Shown here: positions 16,010-24,018 of the stretch, piece by piece
Position numbering within the stretch: position 1 is the stretch's first letter
Layout: each line of letters starts with the position of its first letter
Source of the DNA: a virus
Virus record (IMG/VR): IMGVR_UViG_3300033150_000749
Location: 1 to 42,593 of that record
Direction: 5' to 3' (one strand)
Length of the DNA stretch: 42,593 nt
The notes under the pieces: model-generated
Database searches by the model: none
Told to the model about the DNA's origin: nothing
Seen by the model: the letters and a program-made list of their open reading frames with translations, nothing else
Translations under genes and position numbers: made by a program

Positions 16010-16592
16010 AACCTCGGCTCCTACCCACATTATACCCATGGGCAGCCCGAGGTTTCTGGACGGGATAACAGGCGGAGAGAGCTTCTATATCCGCAGCCGG
16101 TAACACATACCACGGACGCCAGAGATAAGGAGTCATGACAGAGTAAGGCGTGTCGAGGTTATGACCGAGGCCGAAGACGTGGCCTAGCTCATGAAGGACG
16201 ACCGTGCGAAGGTAAGCAGGATCATAGCCGCGTTCCAACCACCAGGAGAAGATAGTGATGTCTCCTGCGTAAGGTTCCGGTGTGGAAGGATAATGAGCAA
16301 TAGCCAGCGCACGAGGGATGAGGTCGTACTGCTTCTTCATGTCTATATGAACGGTACGGGGAGCGCCGGGCTCCCCGTCCGTCCAGACCACAACGCCGAT
16401 TTGCCGATACACGCGGGCTGCGTCAAGGATGACCTTAGCCGCGTGAAGAGGTACTGAAGCGTCAATGTACAAACCCAGTTTAGCAGGTTCTCCTCTGCAC
16501 CAGCAAGAATAGACAGGCGTAGGATTGATTTCTACGGCTACCGGAGCGACCGTGGCTGCAACTGACAGGATGATGCAGGCGGCTTGGCTCAT
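15993..16592 (-). CDS. Exported metzincin (matrixin-like) zinc metalloprotease, 199 aa
   Basis: The zinc site HELGHVFGLGH (His134, Glu135, His138, His144) is followed by the Met-turn SVMTP with Met153, the complete metzincin signature HExxHxxGxxH plus Met. The N terminus (MSQAACIILSVAATVAPVAV) looks like a signal peptide, so the enzyme is probably exported or cell-envelope associated. C-terminal ADIEALSACYP resembles the final helix of matrixins. It is coupled (ATGA) to the preceding gene and lies directly upstream of the holin candidate, suggesting a role in lysis, envelope degradation or virion release. Confidence 0.85.
   Translation of the reverse strand: MSQAACIILSVAATVAPVAVEINPTPVYSCWCRGEPAKLGLYIDASVPLHAAKVILDAARVYRQIGVVVWTDGEPGAPRTVHIDMKKQYDLIPRALAIAHYPSTPEPYAGDITIFSWWLERGYDPAYLRTVVLHELGHVFGLGHNLDTPYSVMTPYLWRPWYVLPAADIEALSACYPVQKPRAAHGYNVGRSRGYARTR
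16029..16034 (-). promoter_or_regulatory. Putative -10 box (TATAAT) ahead of the lysis genes
   Basis: The minus strand reads TATAAT here, 20 bases upstream of the holin candidate start. No convincing -35 was found 16-18 bases upstream, so this is weak. It would give lysis genes transcription independent of the distant late promoter. Confidence 0.35.
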
Positions 16593-17053
16593 GCCTTCCA
16601 GCCTTTAGGGACCCACAAGCGCTGGAAAACTAAAGAACCAGGCCTACCGATGACCACGAGCTCGTAGAGCTTGCCGTCGATGATGGTCTGCGTGCCAGGC
16701 TCAGCTATACTGCGGCCCGCTGCGAAGATCCCGGGGCCGATCTCCGGGCCTATATCAATCTCCGGCGCTGGTTCTTCTGCTTCCTTTTCCCATGGCGGCG
16801 TAGCAGGCTCGCAAACAAGCTCGTCAGTCTCTACAAGGCGCAGGTTCTCCTCATCAACGCCCAGAGCCTTGGGAACCTGAGGCATCTCCTGCATCAAGCG
16901 AAAGGCCTTCCAGTTCTTCTCTACGTTCTCAACAGCCTGCCGGTAGAGGATGACCGAACGGGCGTTGATCTGCGCTGCGACCTTATGCAAGGCCTCAACG
17001 GCTTGCCGACGTACATAGTCAGGGCGAAAGATTGGTAGGATGTCCATCATCAT
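16589..17053 (-). CDS. Hypothetical protein, 154 aa
   Basis: The start is one of three consecutive ATGs at 17053-17047 after GGGAG. The N-terminal half is helical (ALHKVAAQINARSVILYRQAV), followed by a Pro/Glu-rich linker and a short beta-rich end (TIIDGKLYELVVIGRPGS). No family recognised. It is the first gene after the promoter-like element at 17130-17158 and is coupled to the metzincin gene. Confidence 0.6.
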   Translation of the reverse strand: MMMDILPIFRPDYVRRQAVEALHKVAAQINARSVILYRQAVENVEKNWKAFRLMQEMPQVPKALGVDEENLRLVETDELVCEPATPPWEKEAEEPAPEIDIGPEIGPGIFAAGRSIAEPGTQTIIDGKLYELVVIGRPGSLVFQRLWVPKGWKA

Positions 17054-17092
17054 TTCTCTCCCATGTCCTAGCTCCAAGAGAGTCGGGACGAG

Positions 17093-17107
17093 AGGCTTAT
17101 AAAGCCT
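17093..17107. promoter_or_regulatory. Perfect dyad AGGCTT-ATA-AAGCCT in the leader
   Basis: A 6-bp perfect inverted repeat with a 3-base centre lies between the putative -10 (17130-17135) and the downstream gene, in the position of an operator or leader hairpin. Confidence 0.4.
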
Positions 17108-17129
17108 TACCCCGCCCAGCCCTGCCTAC

Positions 17130-17158
17130 ACTGTATCATCACTCAGATTCATTGTCAA
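17130..17158 (-). promoter_or_regulatory. Sigma-70-like promoter, leftward: TTGACA-N17-TACAGT
   Basis: On the minus strand a perfect -35 TTGACA (17153-17158) is followed after exactly 17 bases by TACAGT (17130-17135). It would drive the metzincin/lysis block independently of late genes upstream. The -35 lies inside the degenerate coding remnant described below, so it may have arisen after that region lost coding function. Confidence 0.6.
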
Positions 17159-17220
17159 TAGGCTTCCAGTCCCCAGGCAGCCGGTCAAGCAGCTCTACGC
17201 TCCCTTTCTGAGGCCATTCA
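17139..17220 (-). pseudogene. Orphan C-terminal coding remnant after the methylase gene
   Basis: In a frame different from the methylase, this stretch encodes FLAEWPQKGSVELLDRLPG then DWKPIDNESE and a stop. This matches the C-terminal end of the 18181-18834 product (FAKWLDEGVVEILDRLPAD, then WQPATE). No start or upstream body of a gene belongs to it, so it looks like a leftover tail from a duplication, recombination or frameshift near the methylase 3' end. Confidence 0.6.
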
Positions 17221-18165
17221 GCAAGGAACAGGTGAGGGACCACTGTTGAAACGCGCGACCGTCGGTGAGATCCAAAGCGAGTGGATACGTAATGCATTAG
17301 CGAGCCGTCGTGTCTGACCTTGCGACCTACTTTTCCGTATCCGCCCTATGGCATCACATGACCTCTCGTAGTCCACCCGGTGCCAACCATACTTCTCTAA
17401 CTGCCCGTAAATCGGGTGAGCGTAGCCGCTGACTATAGCGCCGCCCTGCAGCTTCAAAAGCGTGTCAACCAACTGCTCGTGCTGTTCGTCGGTCATCTCG
17501 TTGTCATAGCGGCCGTATCTCCTGGTACTAATCACGTAAGGAGGGTCAACGTAGAAGAGCGTCTCGGGTCGGTCCCAATAGGCTATAACGTCCAGGGCAT
17601 CTCGACAGTCTAATTGGACGTTGGCGAGTCGGGCGTGGAACTCACGGAGAAACGCGACCCTTGCCCAGTAGGACCTGGTGGCTCGTGTAGTGAAGGTTCG
17701 CCCCCAGCAACCGGGAGTATGTGCAGTATGCCCCGCAAAACCTTGATTAAGGACTACCAGGAATGCCCAGGCACGAGTGACATCGTCAGCGGCCTCACCG
17801 TCGAGGATTGCTCCGGCCCTACGAAATTCTGCCAACGAGTACGGCGTCCATAGGAGACGATGGAGCAACTCTGAGAACTTCTGTTTGCACTGGAGTACCC
17901 TGAAGACGTTCACTATCCGTTCGTCTATGTCGTTCAGTACCTCAACTTCGTACCGCCTCGGCAGGCTCCAAAACACGCTTGCAGCTCCAGCAAACGGCTC
18001 AACATAGACCTTGAATGCCGCAGATGGGGGCGGGAAGTGCGAGAGGATCCACCTAGTTACGCACCCCTTTCCGCCGTACCATCGAAACGGAGCAGACGGC
18101 ATCCTTGTCAGCTCAATTCCCGTTAAGCACAACTCGTCAAGCACTTGGATGACAGCTTGGCGCAC
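17218..18165 (-). CDS. dam: DNA adenine N6-methyltransferase (D12 class, Dam-like)
   Basis: 315 residues. The SAM-binding motif lies in FRWYGGKG (about residues 27-34) with YVEPFAGAASVFW following. The catalytic motif is DPPY in LFYVDPPYV, and LNDIDERIVNVFRVLQ matches the family's region after the SAM motif. It would methylate adenine in phage DNA, probably to evade restriction. The GTG start follows AAGGAG at 5 bases; an internal ATG at MPSAPFRW is also possible. The last few residues (ARFNSGPSPVPC) look non-homologous and abut an out-of-frame remnant. Confidence 0.9.
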   Translation of the reverse strand: MRQAVIQVLDELCLTGIELTRMPSAPFRWYGGKGCVTRWILSHFPPPSAAFKVYVEPFAGAASVFWSLPRRYEVEVLNDIDERIVNVFRVLQCKQKFSELLHRLLWTPYSLAEFRRAGAILDGEAADDVTRAWAFLVVLNQGFAGHTAHTPGCWGRTFTTRATRSYWARVAFLREFHARLANVQLDCRDALDVIAYWDRPETLFYVDPPYVISTRRYGRYDNEMTDEQHEQLVDTLLKLQGGAIVSGYAHPIYGQLEKYGWHRVDYERSCDAIGRIRKSRSQGQTRRLANALRIHSLWISPTVARFNSGPSPVPC

Positions 18166-18180
18166 ATCATCTCCTTAGCA

Positions 18181-18834
18181 CTACTCAGTTGCTGGCTGCC
18201 AGTCAGCAGGCAGCCTATCCAGGATCTCTACTACGCCCTCATCAAGCCACTTAGCGAAGTAACTTGTGTAGAAGTCCAAGTCTTCTTCGTTTAGGGGGTA
18301 ACAGACAGCTCTTCGCCCGTCAGCGCTGACAGCCGGGATGGAGGCTGTCGGAGGGCCGTTGTTGAAGTCAAAGAAGCCTGCTGGTTCTTCCCGCGTCCAT
18401 AAGATCACGCCGGAAGGGCTGACGGCTACTTCCCAGGCCAGCTTATCCCACGTCTGCTCGTCTTTGAAGACCAACACCAAGAAGCCTGTCGGTTTGGGCT
18501 CAGTAGGCATAGGAATATCCAGCAGCTCTTGTGCCCACGCAAACAAGTAACGAGGTTGCGACACATACCACACGGACGCACGTCTTACCACGCGGCCTTT
18601 TGGCCTGCGGCGACCCAGACGGTCTGGCTTGCCGAACCAATGCTCGATGCGCTCAGTGCGTTTCTGCAGTCTTAGCTGGACCGTGGCCGGCCGTTTGAAC
18701 TTGGCCCGGACTTGCCCGCGTAGCTGGATCGTGTGCTTTATCGGCCCTGCAGCAACGGTCCTATGAATCGTACGAACATTTTGCGCTGATAACAGCAGCG
18801 CACCCACAGCTATTAAAGCCAGCGCTCGCCTCAT
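18181..18834 (-). CDS. Exported hypothetical protein, 217 aa
   Basis: Start ATG 18834 after GGAGGG. The N terminus MRRALALIAVGALLLSAQ is a clear signal peptide with a likely Ser-Ala-Gln cleavage region. The mature part is basic then mixed, with YLFAWAQELLDIPMPTEPK and a C-terminal EILDRLPADWQPATE that is echoed in the orphan remnant at 17139-17220. No family recognised. It is coupled (ATGA) to the preceding gene and belongs to the block of exported accessory proteins. Confidence 0.65.
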   Translation of the reverse strand: MRRALALIAVGALLLSAQNVRTIHRTVAAGPIKHTIQLRGQVRAKFKRPATVQLRLQKRTERIEHWFGKPDRLGRRRPKGRVVRRASVWYVSQPRYLFAWAQELLDIPMPTEPKPTGFLVLVFKDEQTWDKLAWEVAVSPSGVILWTREEPAGFFDFNNGPPTASIPAVSADGRRAVCYPLNEEDLDFYTSYFAKWLDEGVVEILDRLPADWQPATE

Positions 18835-19193
18835 GTTGTACCCTCCTGCTCGACCTTCAGCAGTGCCTCTTGAATTGCAGAGACTGATATTCCTTCGCAT
18901 ATGCCGTCTGCGTAATCTTTACCCCCTAAGTCACCTCTCATCCAGAAGATGTAACCAACTTCTTCACCACCTGGCGGAATGTGAACGTGAATCTCCCCGC
19001 GATCGGTGTCGTGGTATAGCACGATGCCGCCATCAAAGCTTGTAAGCGAGTGGAACGGTAACTTAGTCTCCTCAATGATCTTGCGTGCCTGTTGGTAAGC
19101 ATAATTAGTCGGGCGAGCAATCCCGTACTCATCCTGCTCAGGCTCTTGAAGTAGCTCCTCTAATAACTCAAGCGACCGCTGTAACGTCCTCAT
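18831..19193 (-). CDS. Hypothetical bacterial-type protein, 120 aa
   Basis: Contains GIARPTNYAYQQARKIIEE followed by beta strands (GGIVLYHDTDRGEIHVHIP). This arrangement resembles small proteins of unknown function I associate with bacterial genomes rather than phage structural modules. It lacks a signal peptide, unlike both neighbours, and overlaps both (ATGA). Possibly an acquired accessory gene. Confidence 0.55.
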   Translation of the reverse strand: MRTLQRSLELLEELLQEPEQDEYGIARPTNYAYQQARKIIEETKLPFHSLTSFDGGIVLYHDTDRGEIHVHIPPGGEEVGYIFWMRGDLGGKDYADGICEGISVSAIQEALLKVEQEGTT

Positions 19194-21307
19194 CGCACCA
19201 TCTCCTTCCAGCCTAGTACCTGTCCAGGACTAGCAAGTAGCGGGAAGATGTTAGCCAACTCTAACATTGCCTGGGCGCGGAGGATGCGTTCGACCTCCTC
19301 GGGTGGTTTGAAGGCATATAGCGGCGGGTTCTGACAGATCGTGTCGCGGTAGCCGTCCGGGCAAGCAGCACGCCAGTTCCAGATGTAATAAGCAAGGTTC
19401 CGATGCAGGCTGCCAACTTCTGCCGCTGACAATGCACGTGACGCCACCTTACCACCGATAACTGTGCCGTTGAAGAATCCAGAGTAAGACGGGCCGGTAA
19501 TAGCACCGATTGCAGCTTTGTTCACGGTCACTGTGGTCGGCGTGTAACTACCGCTAGTGTCCAGCGACCCATCAACGTAGACAGCGTAACTGCCAGCATC
19601 GAGCACTACAGTGACCACGTGAATAGCTCCGTCGAACACGCCATTAGTGGTAATAGCGTCGACCAACGTAGCCCCGGCATCATCTGTAAGTACGACTCTC
19701 AAGGCAGCCTCTGACGTCTCTAGCCGGAAGCCTTGGGCTGAGCTAGAATCATTACCCTCGGAGTATACGGCCGTTCCAGTGCTCGGAACCCCTCGAACGA
19801 CAAACGTCCAACTTCCAATGTGGTCGCCCGCTTGCTCGGCGCCGTCTGCTATGTAATCATCTACCCCATCAAACCTCGCTCCAGCAACGACTGATTCCGT
19901 TGCAGGGTCGGTATAAGGGGTCGGTGAGCAGTCGAGAGAGCTGCAGTACTCGACTTGGAGGTTAGTGATCTTGACCGTTACAGGCTCAGAATTCGACGAG
20001 GACGCGGCGACCATGGAAAACTGATAATACACGAGGATCTCCCACTGATCACCGAGCGTATGCCCCGTCGTGTTACTAAACCTGATTGAGATGCCGCAAT
20101 CTAGTTCCTGGGTCTCCCCGGTAATAGGAACATTCGTTGCCTGCCACGTTGCTCCATTATCGTGGGACCAGCTGAACGTGTCCGGACTTCCTTCACCGTC
20201 AATCTTGATCAGGTAATACGCTACGTATCGGTTATCGTCAGGTAAATAATCTACGGCACACGTGAAGGAGGTCCCAACAGGCGTTAGGTCGTCCAAACCG
20301 GTACCACTAAAAATTGGAGACATTGCGCTCGCTCGTCCGCCCCTAAAACTACAGTGTCTTCCACTTGTAACGCCTGTTGAGTGCGACCCTTTCGATGAAT
20401 AGCTCGACTTAACGTCTACTGCTCCTCCAGAAGTGACCTCAACGTCAACGCAGAAGGCTGAGTAAGTGTTTGCCACGGTGTTAGACCAAAAGCCAATATA
20501 CGCCCCAGGGTTTATGGTTATTGTGTGAGAATCGATCCGGGTGCCTCCGCTTAGGTACCACTGTGACAGGTCAGACACATACTCTATCGGAGCCACATTC
20601 CTACTCGACGGCGTCACCAGCGACGCGTCGTTGGTATCGCTACTGGAGCTGGAGCCGTTCTGCAAGTGGTTCCCATTTCCGGACCAGTCCCAAATTACCT
20701 GGTCGTCGCCGGTGGGCTGGTAGGTGGTGGCGGTAGTGCCGACCTCCAGCTGTACGTTTGTGAATGTAACTGCGCCAAAGCCGGACGTGTTAGGGTCTCG
20801 CAGGCCTATGTCGCATGAGCCGGTAGATGCCGCGGTAAAGGTAACACTGTAGCGCTGCTCACTGGCAGTCACTGATAAGCTTACATAGTCACCGCACGCA
20901 ACCCACTCAAGCGATGTATTACCGGCAGAGGCGATGGTGGCACTTAAGGTGTATTGGATGCCCTCAGAGACGCTTACTGACTGGGTTACGCCACCGTTCT
21001 GTGCAGAGGGTGTAAAGGTCGTAGCAGTAGCCGTGGCGTTCGTCTTAGTCCACAAGGCCGACGTCAAGTCTTCTGAGGCCTTGAGTAGGTTCCTCCGCGG
21101 CTGGTACCACTTGCCGCGCCCGTTGGGGTCGCCGAAGACCCAGAAGCCTTCCAGGCCCTTGGTACTGATCCCTAATAGGCGAGACTGCCAAATCCCGGGT
21201 GCACCAATCTGAGCAAGACTCTCAACAACCAGCGCGGGCACACTCAGCAGCAAGAAGACTAAGGCGAAGCTGGCTACGTCTCTACCCAACTTTCTCCACA
21301 TACGCAT
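19190..21307 (-). CDS. Exported LamG/concanavalin-like fibre or carbohydrate-binding protein, 705 aa
   Basis: A hydrophobic N-terminal segment (ASFALVFLLLSVPALVVES) ending in LAQ looks like a signal peptide. The next region has NLLKASEDLTSALWTKTNA and FTNVQLEVGTTATTYQPTG, the hallmark of beta-sandwich carbohydrate-binding modules in phage fibres. Residues about 490-660 match a LamG-type jelly roll (ARFDGVDDYIADG ... SWTFVVRG ... AVYVDGSLDTSG ... SRALSAAEV). It probably binds glycans at the host surface or outside the cell. A signal peptide on such a protein is unusual for a phage fibre. Coupled to the 111-residue gene by TAATG. Confidence 0.75.
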   Translation of the reverse strand: MRMWRKLGRDVASFALVFLLLSVPALVVESLAQIGAPGIWQSRLLGISTKGLEGFWVFGDPNGRGKWYQPRRNLLKASEDLTSALWTKTNATATATTFTPSAQNGGVTQSVSVSEGIQYTLSATIASAGNTSLEWVACGDYVSLSVTASEQRYSVTFTAASTGSCDIGLRDPNTSGFGAVTFTNVQLEVGTTATTYQPTGDDQVIWDWSGNGNHLQNGSSSSSDTNDASLVTPSSRNVAPIEYVSDLSQWYLSGGTRIDSHTITINPGAYIGFWSNTVANTYSAFCVDVEVTSGGAVDVKSSYSSKGSHSTGVTSGRHCSFRGGRASAMSPIFSGTGLDDLTPVGTSFTCAVDYLPDDNRYVAYYLIKIDGEGSPDTFSWSHDNGATWQATNVPITGETQELDCGISIRFSNTTGHTLGDQWEILVYYQFSMVAASSSNSEPVTVKITNLQVEYCSSLDCSPTPYTDPATESVVAGARFDGVDDYIADGAEQAGDHIGSWTFVVRGVPSTGTAVYSEGNDSSSAQGFRLETSEAALRVVLTDDAGATLVDAITTNGVFDGAIHVVTVVLDAGSYAVYVDGSLDTSGSYTPTTVTVNKAAIGAITGPSYSGFFNGTVIGGKVASRALSAAEVGSLHRNLAYYIWNWRAACPDGYRDTICQNPPLYAFKPPEEVERILRAQAMLELANIFPLLASPGQVLGWKEMVR

Positions 21308-21642
21308 TACCGTTCATACAGCACGATAACCTTCTGACCGTCAGCGCTGGCATCCACATACAAGTCAGCCAAGTTGACTCTGTTACCCCGCGACAGTGAG
21401 ATGGTCAGCGCGTCGCCAGGCTGAAGGATGATGCCGTTGTCAGAGCTGACGTCTGAGCCACCAACATACACTTCGCCCGTGTTGTCGTAGTCAGACTGGA
21501 CAATGACGAAGCGAACCCAGGTGTTACTGGTTGCTAACTGGACGGCGGTCCCGGCGGTACTGACTGTCTTAGTCGTGGTAAAGACCGCTGCCAGTAATGG
21601 GATGCCTACGAAGAGCAGCAGAAGCTTGTTGAGAATCTTCAT
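21307..21642 (-). CDS. Exported small decoration-like protein, 111 aa
   Basis: After a hydrophobic start (MKILNKLLLLFVGIPLLAAV) the protein continues TVSTAGTAVQLATSNTWVRF, IYVGG-like EVYVGGSDVSSDNGIILQPG and a C-terminal beta strand. The body resembles small beta-sandwich virion proteins in many phages that normally have no signal peptide. AGGAGA precedes the ATG. It sits between two other exported fibre-like genes. Confidence 0.65.
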   Translation of the reverse strand: MKILNKLLLLFVGIPLLAAVFTTTKTVSTAGTAVQLATSNTWVRFVIVQSDYDNTGEVYVGGSDVSSDNGIILQPGDALTISLSRGNRVNLADLYVDASADGQKVIVLYER

Positions 21643-21663
21643 AGCACTCTCCTATCACCAATT

Positions 21664-23379
21664 CTACCGCGAGACCGAGGCGGTGAAACGGATGAAGTCT
21701 ACACGCAAATTTCTTTCCCCTGATGCTAATGTCTTAACCCAAGCGCCCATGTAGAGGGCTGACGTTGGAAGATTGGTGCTTGAACTCTGCTCGGTGCCGC
21801 CATTGACGGAAGCATAAATTGTACCGCCGTCACCTCGAAGCTTCAAGTAGTAATATGTTCCTGCGGCTACGGACACACCCAACGGAACTCTCGTGCAGGT
21901 GGAAGCACTACATGTCGCAAGTGTCCATTCGGTATCGCTTTCGCCGGTCAAGTACTCAATAGCAATGCGACTGCTGCCGACGCCTCCGGAGTCGACGTTG
22001 TTAAAGCCGACACCAACCTGGACGCTAAGGGTTGAATCAATAGAGACAATAGCTTCGAACGTCCATGTACCTGAACGAAGCAAAGTAGCATTGATAGTAT
22101 TGATTGCGTTCATATGGACGTAGTTGCCGGTCGATGCGCCGGTGCTCAAAACACGGATACCTGGATGATTGCTGTCTCCCGTCTCATAGCTGCTGTTTGC
22201 GGACGAGGAATACTGCTCGTCCCACATGGAGGAAGAGTCAAGCAAGAAGTCGTCCACAAGACCGGCCAGGTTCCTCGTCGGTACAGACTCACCGGGAGAA
22301 GCGGCTATAGTGACGTCGACCTTATCGTTCGTGGAATCATCAGCCACAGTAATAGCTACATTAGATCCTTCAATAAAGTTGATCCGTTTCCTTGTTGCTG
22401 TCAATGTACCGTCCTTGGCTACCTCAACCTTTTGGACAACTGAATTCTCCGTCTGCGCCACAGTCACGGTTGAATCAGCGCCGCCGTCAGTGATGCTGAT
22501 GCCTGTACCAGCCGTCAGGACTCGTTCAGCTGTCAGCGTAGGATTACTAGAGAGAGTCACGTAAGCAGCATCAGTAGGCGCGCCGCTGCCGGAAGAGACT
22601 GTTTGTGGCTCCCATTGGTTAGCACTGTCGTTCCAGACTAAAGCTTGCCCGTCCGCAGGTGCGGTGTTCGACACGCTACGGCCTTGAAGCGCTACCACAG
22701 TAGTGGACCCAGTAGCGCCCGTCACGTCGCCACCTAACGTGTGATCATGGCTTGTACTGGCCTTCTCATTGTCCAATTCGTTAATGGCATCCTGTACGTT
22801 TGTCGCTGCAATGTTACCGGCGGGCGTGTTAGTGATTTGGCTGGCTGTGTAGTCACCTGCCTGCGCGCTCACAGCACCTGTACGCCCGAAGACGCTTGTC
22901 ACAGGAAAAGAGCCGAACTCTAAGCCGTCTTCCGTGGCCTTGACCACGACAGGCTTATTCCCATAGCTGGTATAGCTTGAAGGAGTATCCGTCAAGCCTA
23001 TGAAGGACGTAACGCCTCCTGCACCCGATACTTGTGTCCATGTATTGGTAGACGTACAAGCGTACAGGTTTTCTCCCGGTGTGGCGTCCGTCTTAAAGAA
23101 CAGCTCACCCGGCGAGCAAGTAGAAGGCAGGCTGGTACCAGACTTAACCGGCTTAGTAGAGCCTGCGCTGGAGACGTCGAAGTTACCGCCTGTAAGCGTC
23201 AAGCCTCCCGAAATGGTCAGTACATTCGAGGACCACTTGATGTTCCCGGAGCAGTCTACCTGGCCGATATTACCGGCGAAGAAGACCCAGCCTTGGCTGC
23301 AGGAAGACTTACCCTGCCTATCGAGGGCTACTTGAGCGGAGAGAAGGCAAGGGAGCAGCAGAAGAACCAGCCGTTTCAT
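21664..23379 (-). CDS. Exported tail-fibre-like protein, 571 aa
   Basis: The start MKRLVLLLLPCLLSAQV is a textbook signal peptide. The body carries fibre motifs: FIGLTDTPSSYTSYGNKPVV, EDGLEF, VFGRTGAVSAQAGDYTASQI and NVQDAINELDNEKA, which occur as repeated modules in phage tail fibres. The C-terminal third (from about 390) is a separate beta-rich domain with SVDSTLSVQVGVGFNNV-type strands. It may be a receptor-binding or secreted glycan-binding protein; the signal peptide argues for export. Confidence 0.72.
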   Translation of the reverse strand: MKRLVLLLLPCLLSAQVALDRQGKSSCSQGWVFFAGNIGQVDCSGNIKWSSNVLTISGGLTLTGGNFDVSSAGSTKPVKSGTSLPSTCSPGELFFKTDATPGENLYACTSTNTWTQVSGAGGVTSFIGLTDTPSSYTSYGNKPVVVKATEDGLEFGSFPVTSVFGRTGAVSAQAGDYTASQITNTPAGNIAATNVQDAINELDNEKASTSHDHTLGGDVTGATGSTTVVALQGRSVSNTAPADGQALVWNDSANQWEPQTVSSGSGAPTDAAYVTLSSNPTLTAERVLTAGTGISITDGGADSTVTVAQTENSVVQKVEVAKDGTLTATRKRINFIEGSNVAITVADDSTNDKVDVTIAASPGESVPTRNLAGLVDDFLLDSSSMWDEQYSSSANSSYETGDSNHPGIRVLSTGASTGNYVHMNAINTINATLLRSGTWTFEAIVSIDSTLSVQVGVGFNNVDSGGVGSSRIAIEYLTGESDTEWTLATCSASTCTRVPLGVSVAAGTYYYLKLRGDGGTIYASVNGGTEQSSSTNLPTSALYMGAWVKTLASGERNLRVDFIRFTASVSR

Positions 23380-23394
23380 CTCACTTCTAGTGTA

Positions 23395-23997
23395 TCAAGT
23401 GAAGAGATAGTAACCTACTTGGTCGTCCGGCTGGGGAGCAGAAGTGAAGGTAATGGTGCTTCCGTCACGCGTGTAATGAACGCCTTCGACCTGGATGACG
23501 CCGTTGAGGAAGATAATAGCTATACCGCCTGAGGAAGGAAGTGCAAAGTCTGTAGTAGTTCCATCAGGCGTCCAGGTGCCTACAGTGACGTAGCTCTGAT
23601 CAGCCAAGGTTACCGGTGCACTTGTCGGGGCTTCAGGCGCATCACCGGCAGAAGGAGCAGTAAGTGTGGGGGGAGTGAGGTTGTACTCATCGTCTGTCAC
23701 TTCAAACTGCGCGCTGCCCGAGGTGAGGAAGTAGCCCGTAAGATCATACCAGAAGTCCAGATACTTGACGTTGGGAGGTTCTAAGTAATCAGTACGGAAG
23801 ATGTGAGCAGTACCAACATCAAACTCGCCTTCTTCTATGCGGAAGGTATAACGGTCAGGCACGCGGAGGCCTTTACGATACCAAAGCTCGCCGCGGCCTG
23901 ACGGGGGAGTAGCAAGAATAAGCAGGTAGCCGGAGAAAAGGCGGCCGTTGCTCCAGGTTGGAGCGGAGGCGAACCCCAACTGAGCAACAGCCGCCAT
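23395..23997 (-). CDS. Fibre/virion protein following the capsid gene, 200 aa
   Basis: The N-terminal half has aromatic and charged strands (GRGELWYRKGLRVPDRYTF). The C-terminal half is a beta domain with LADQSYVTVGTWTPDGTT, IIFLNGVIQVEGVHYT and TITFTSAPQPDDQVGYY, a motif set common in tail fibre tips. No signal peptide is obvious and no strong ribosome-binding site is near the ATG. It probably encodes a structural or fibre-attachment protein. Confidence 0.6.
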   Translation of the reverse strand: MAAVAQLGFASAPTWSNGRLFSGYLLILATPPSGRGELWYRKGLRVPDRYTFRIEEGEFDVGTAHIFRTDYLEPPNVKYLDFWYDLTGYFLTSGSAQFEVTDDEYNLTPPTLTAPSAGDAPEAPTSAPVTLADQSYVTVGTWTPDGTTTDFALPSSGGIAIIFLNGVIQVEGVHYTRDGSTITFTSAPQPDDQVGYYLFT

Positions 23998-24018
23998 GGC
24001 CCGCCGCGAGGAAACTCC

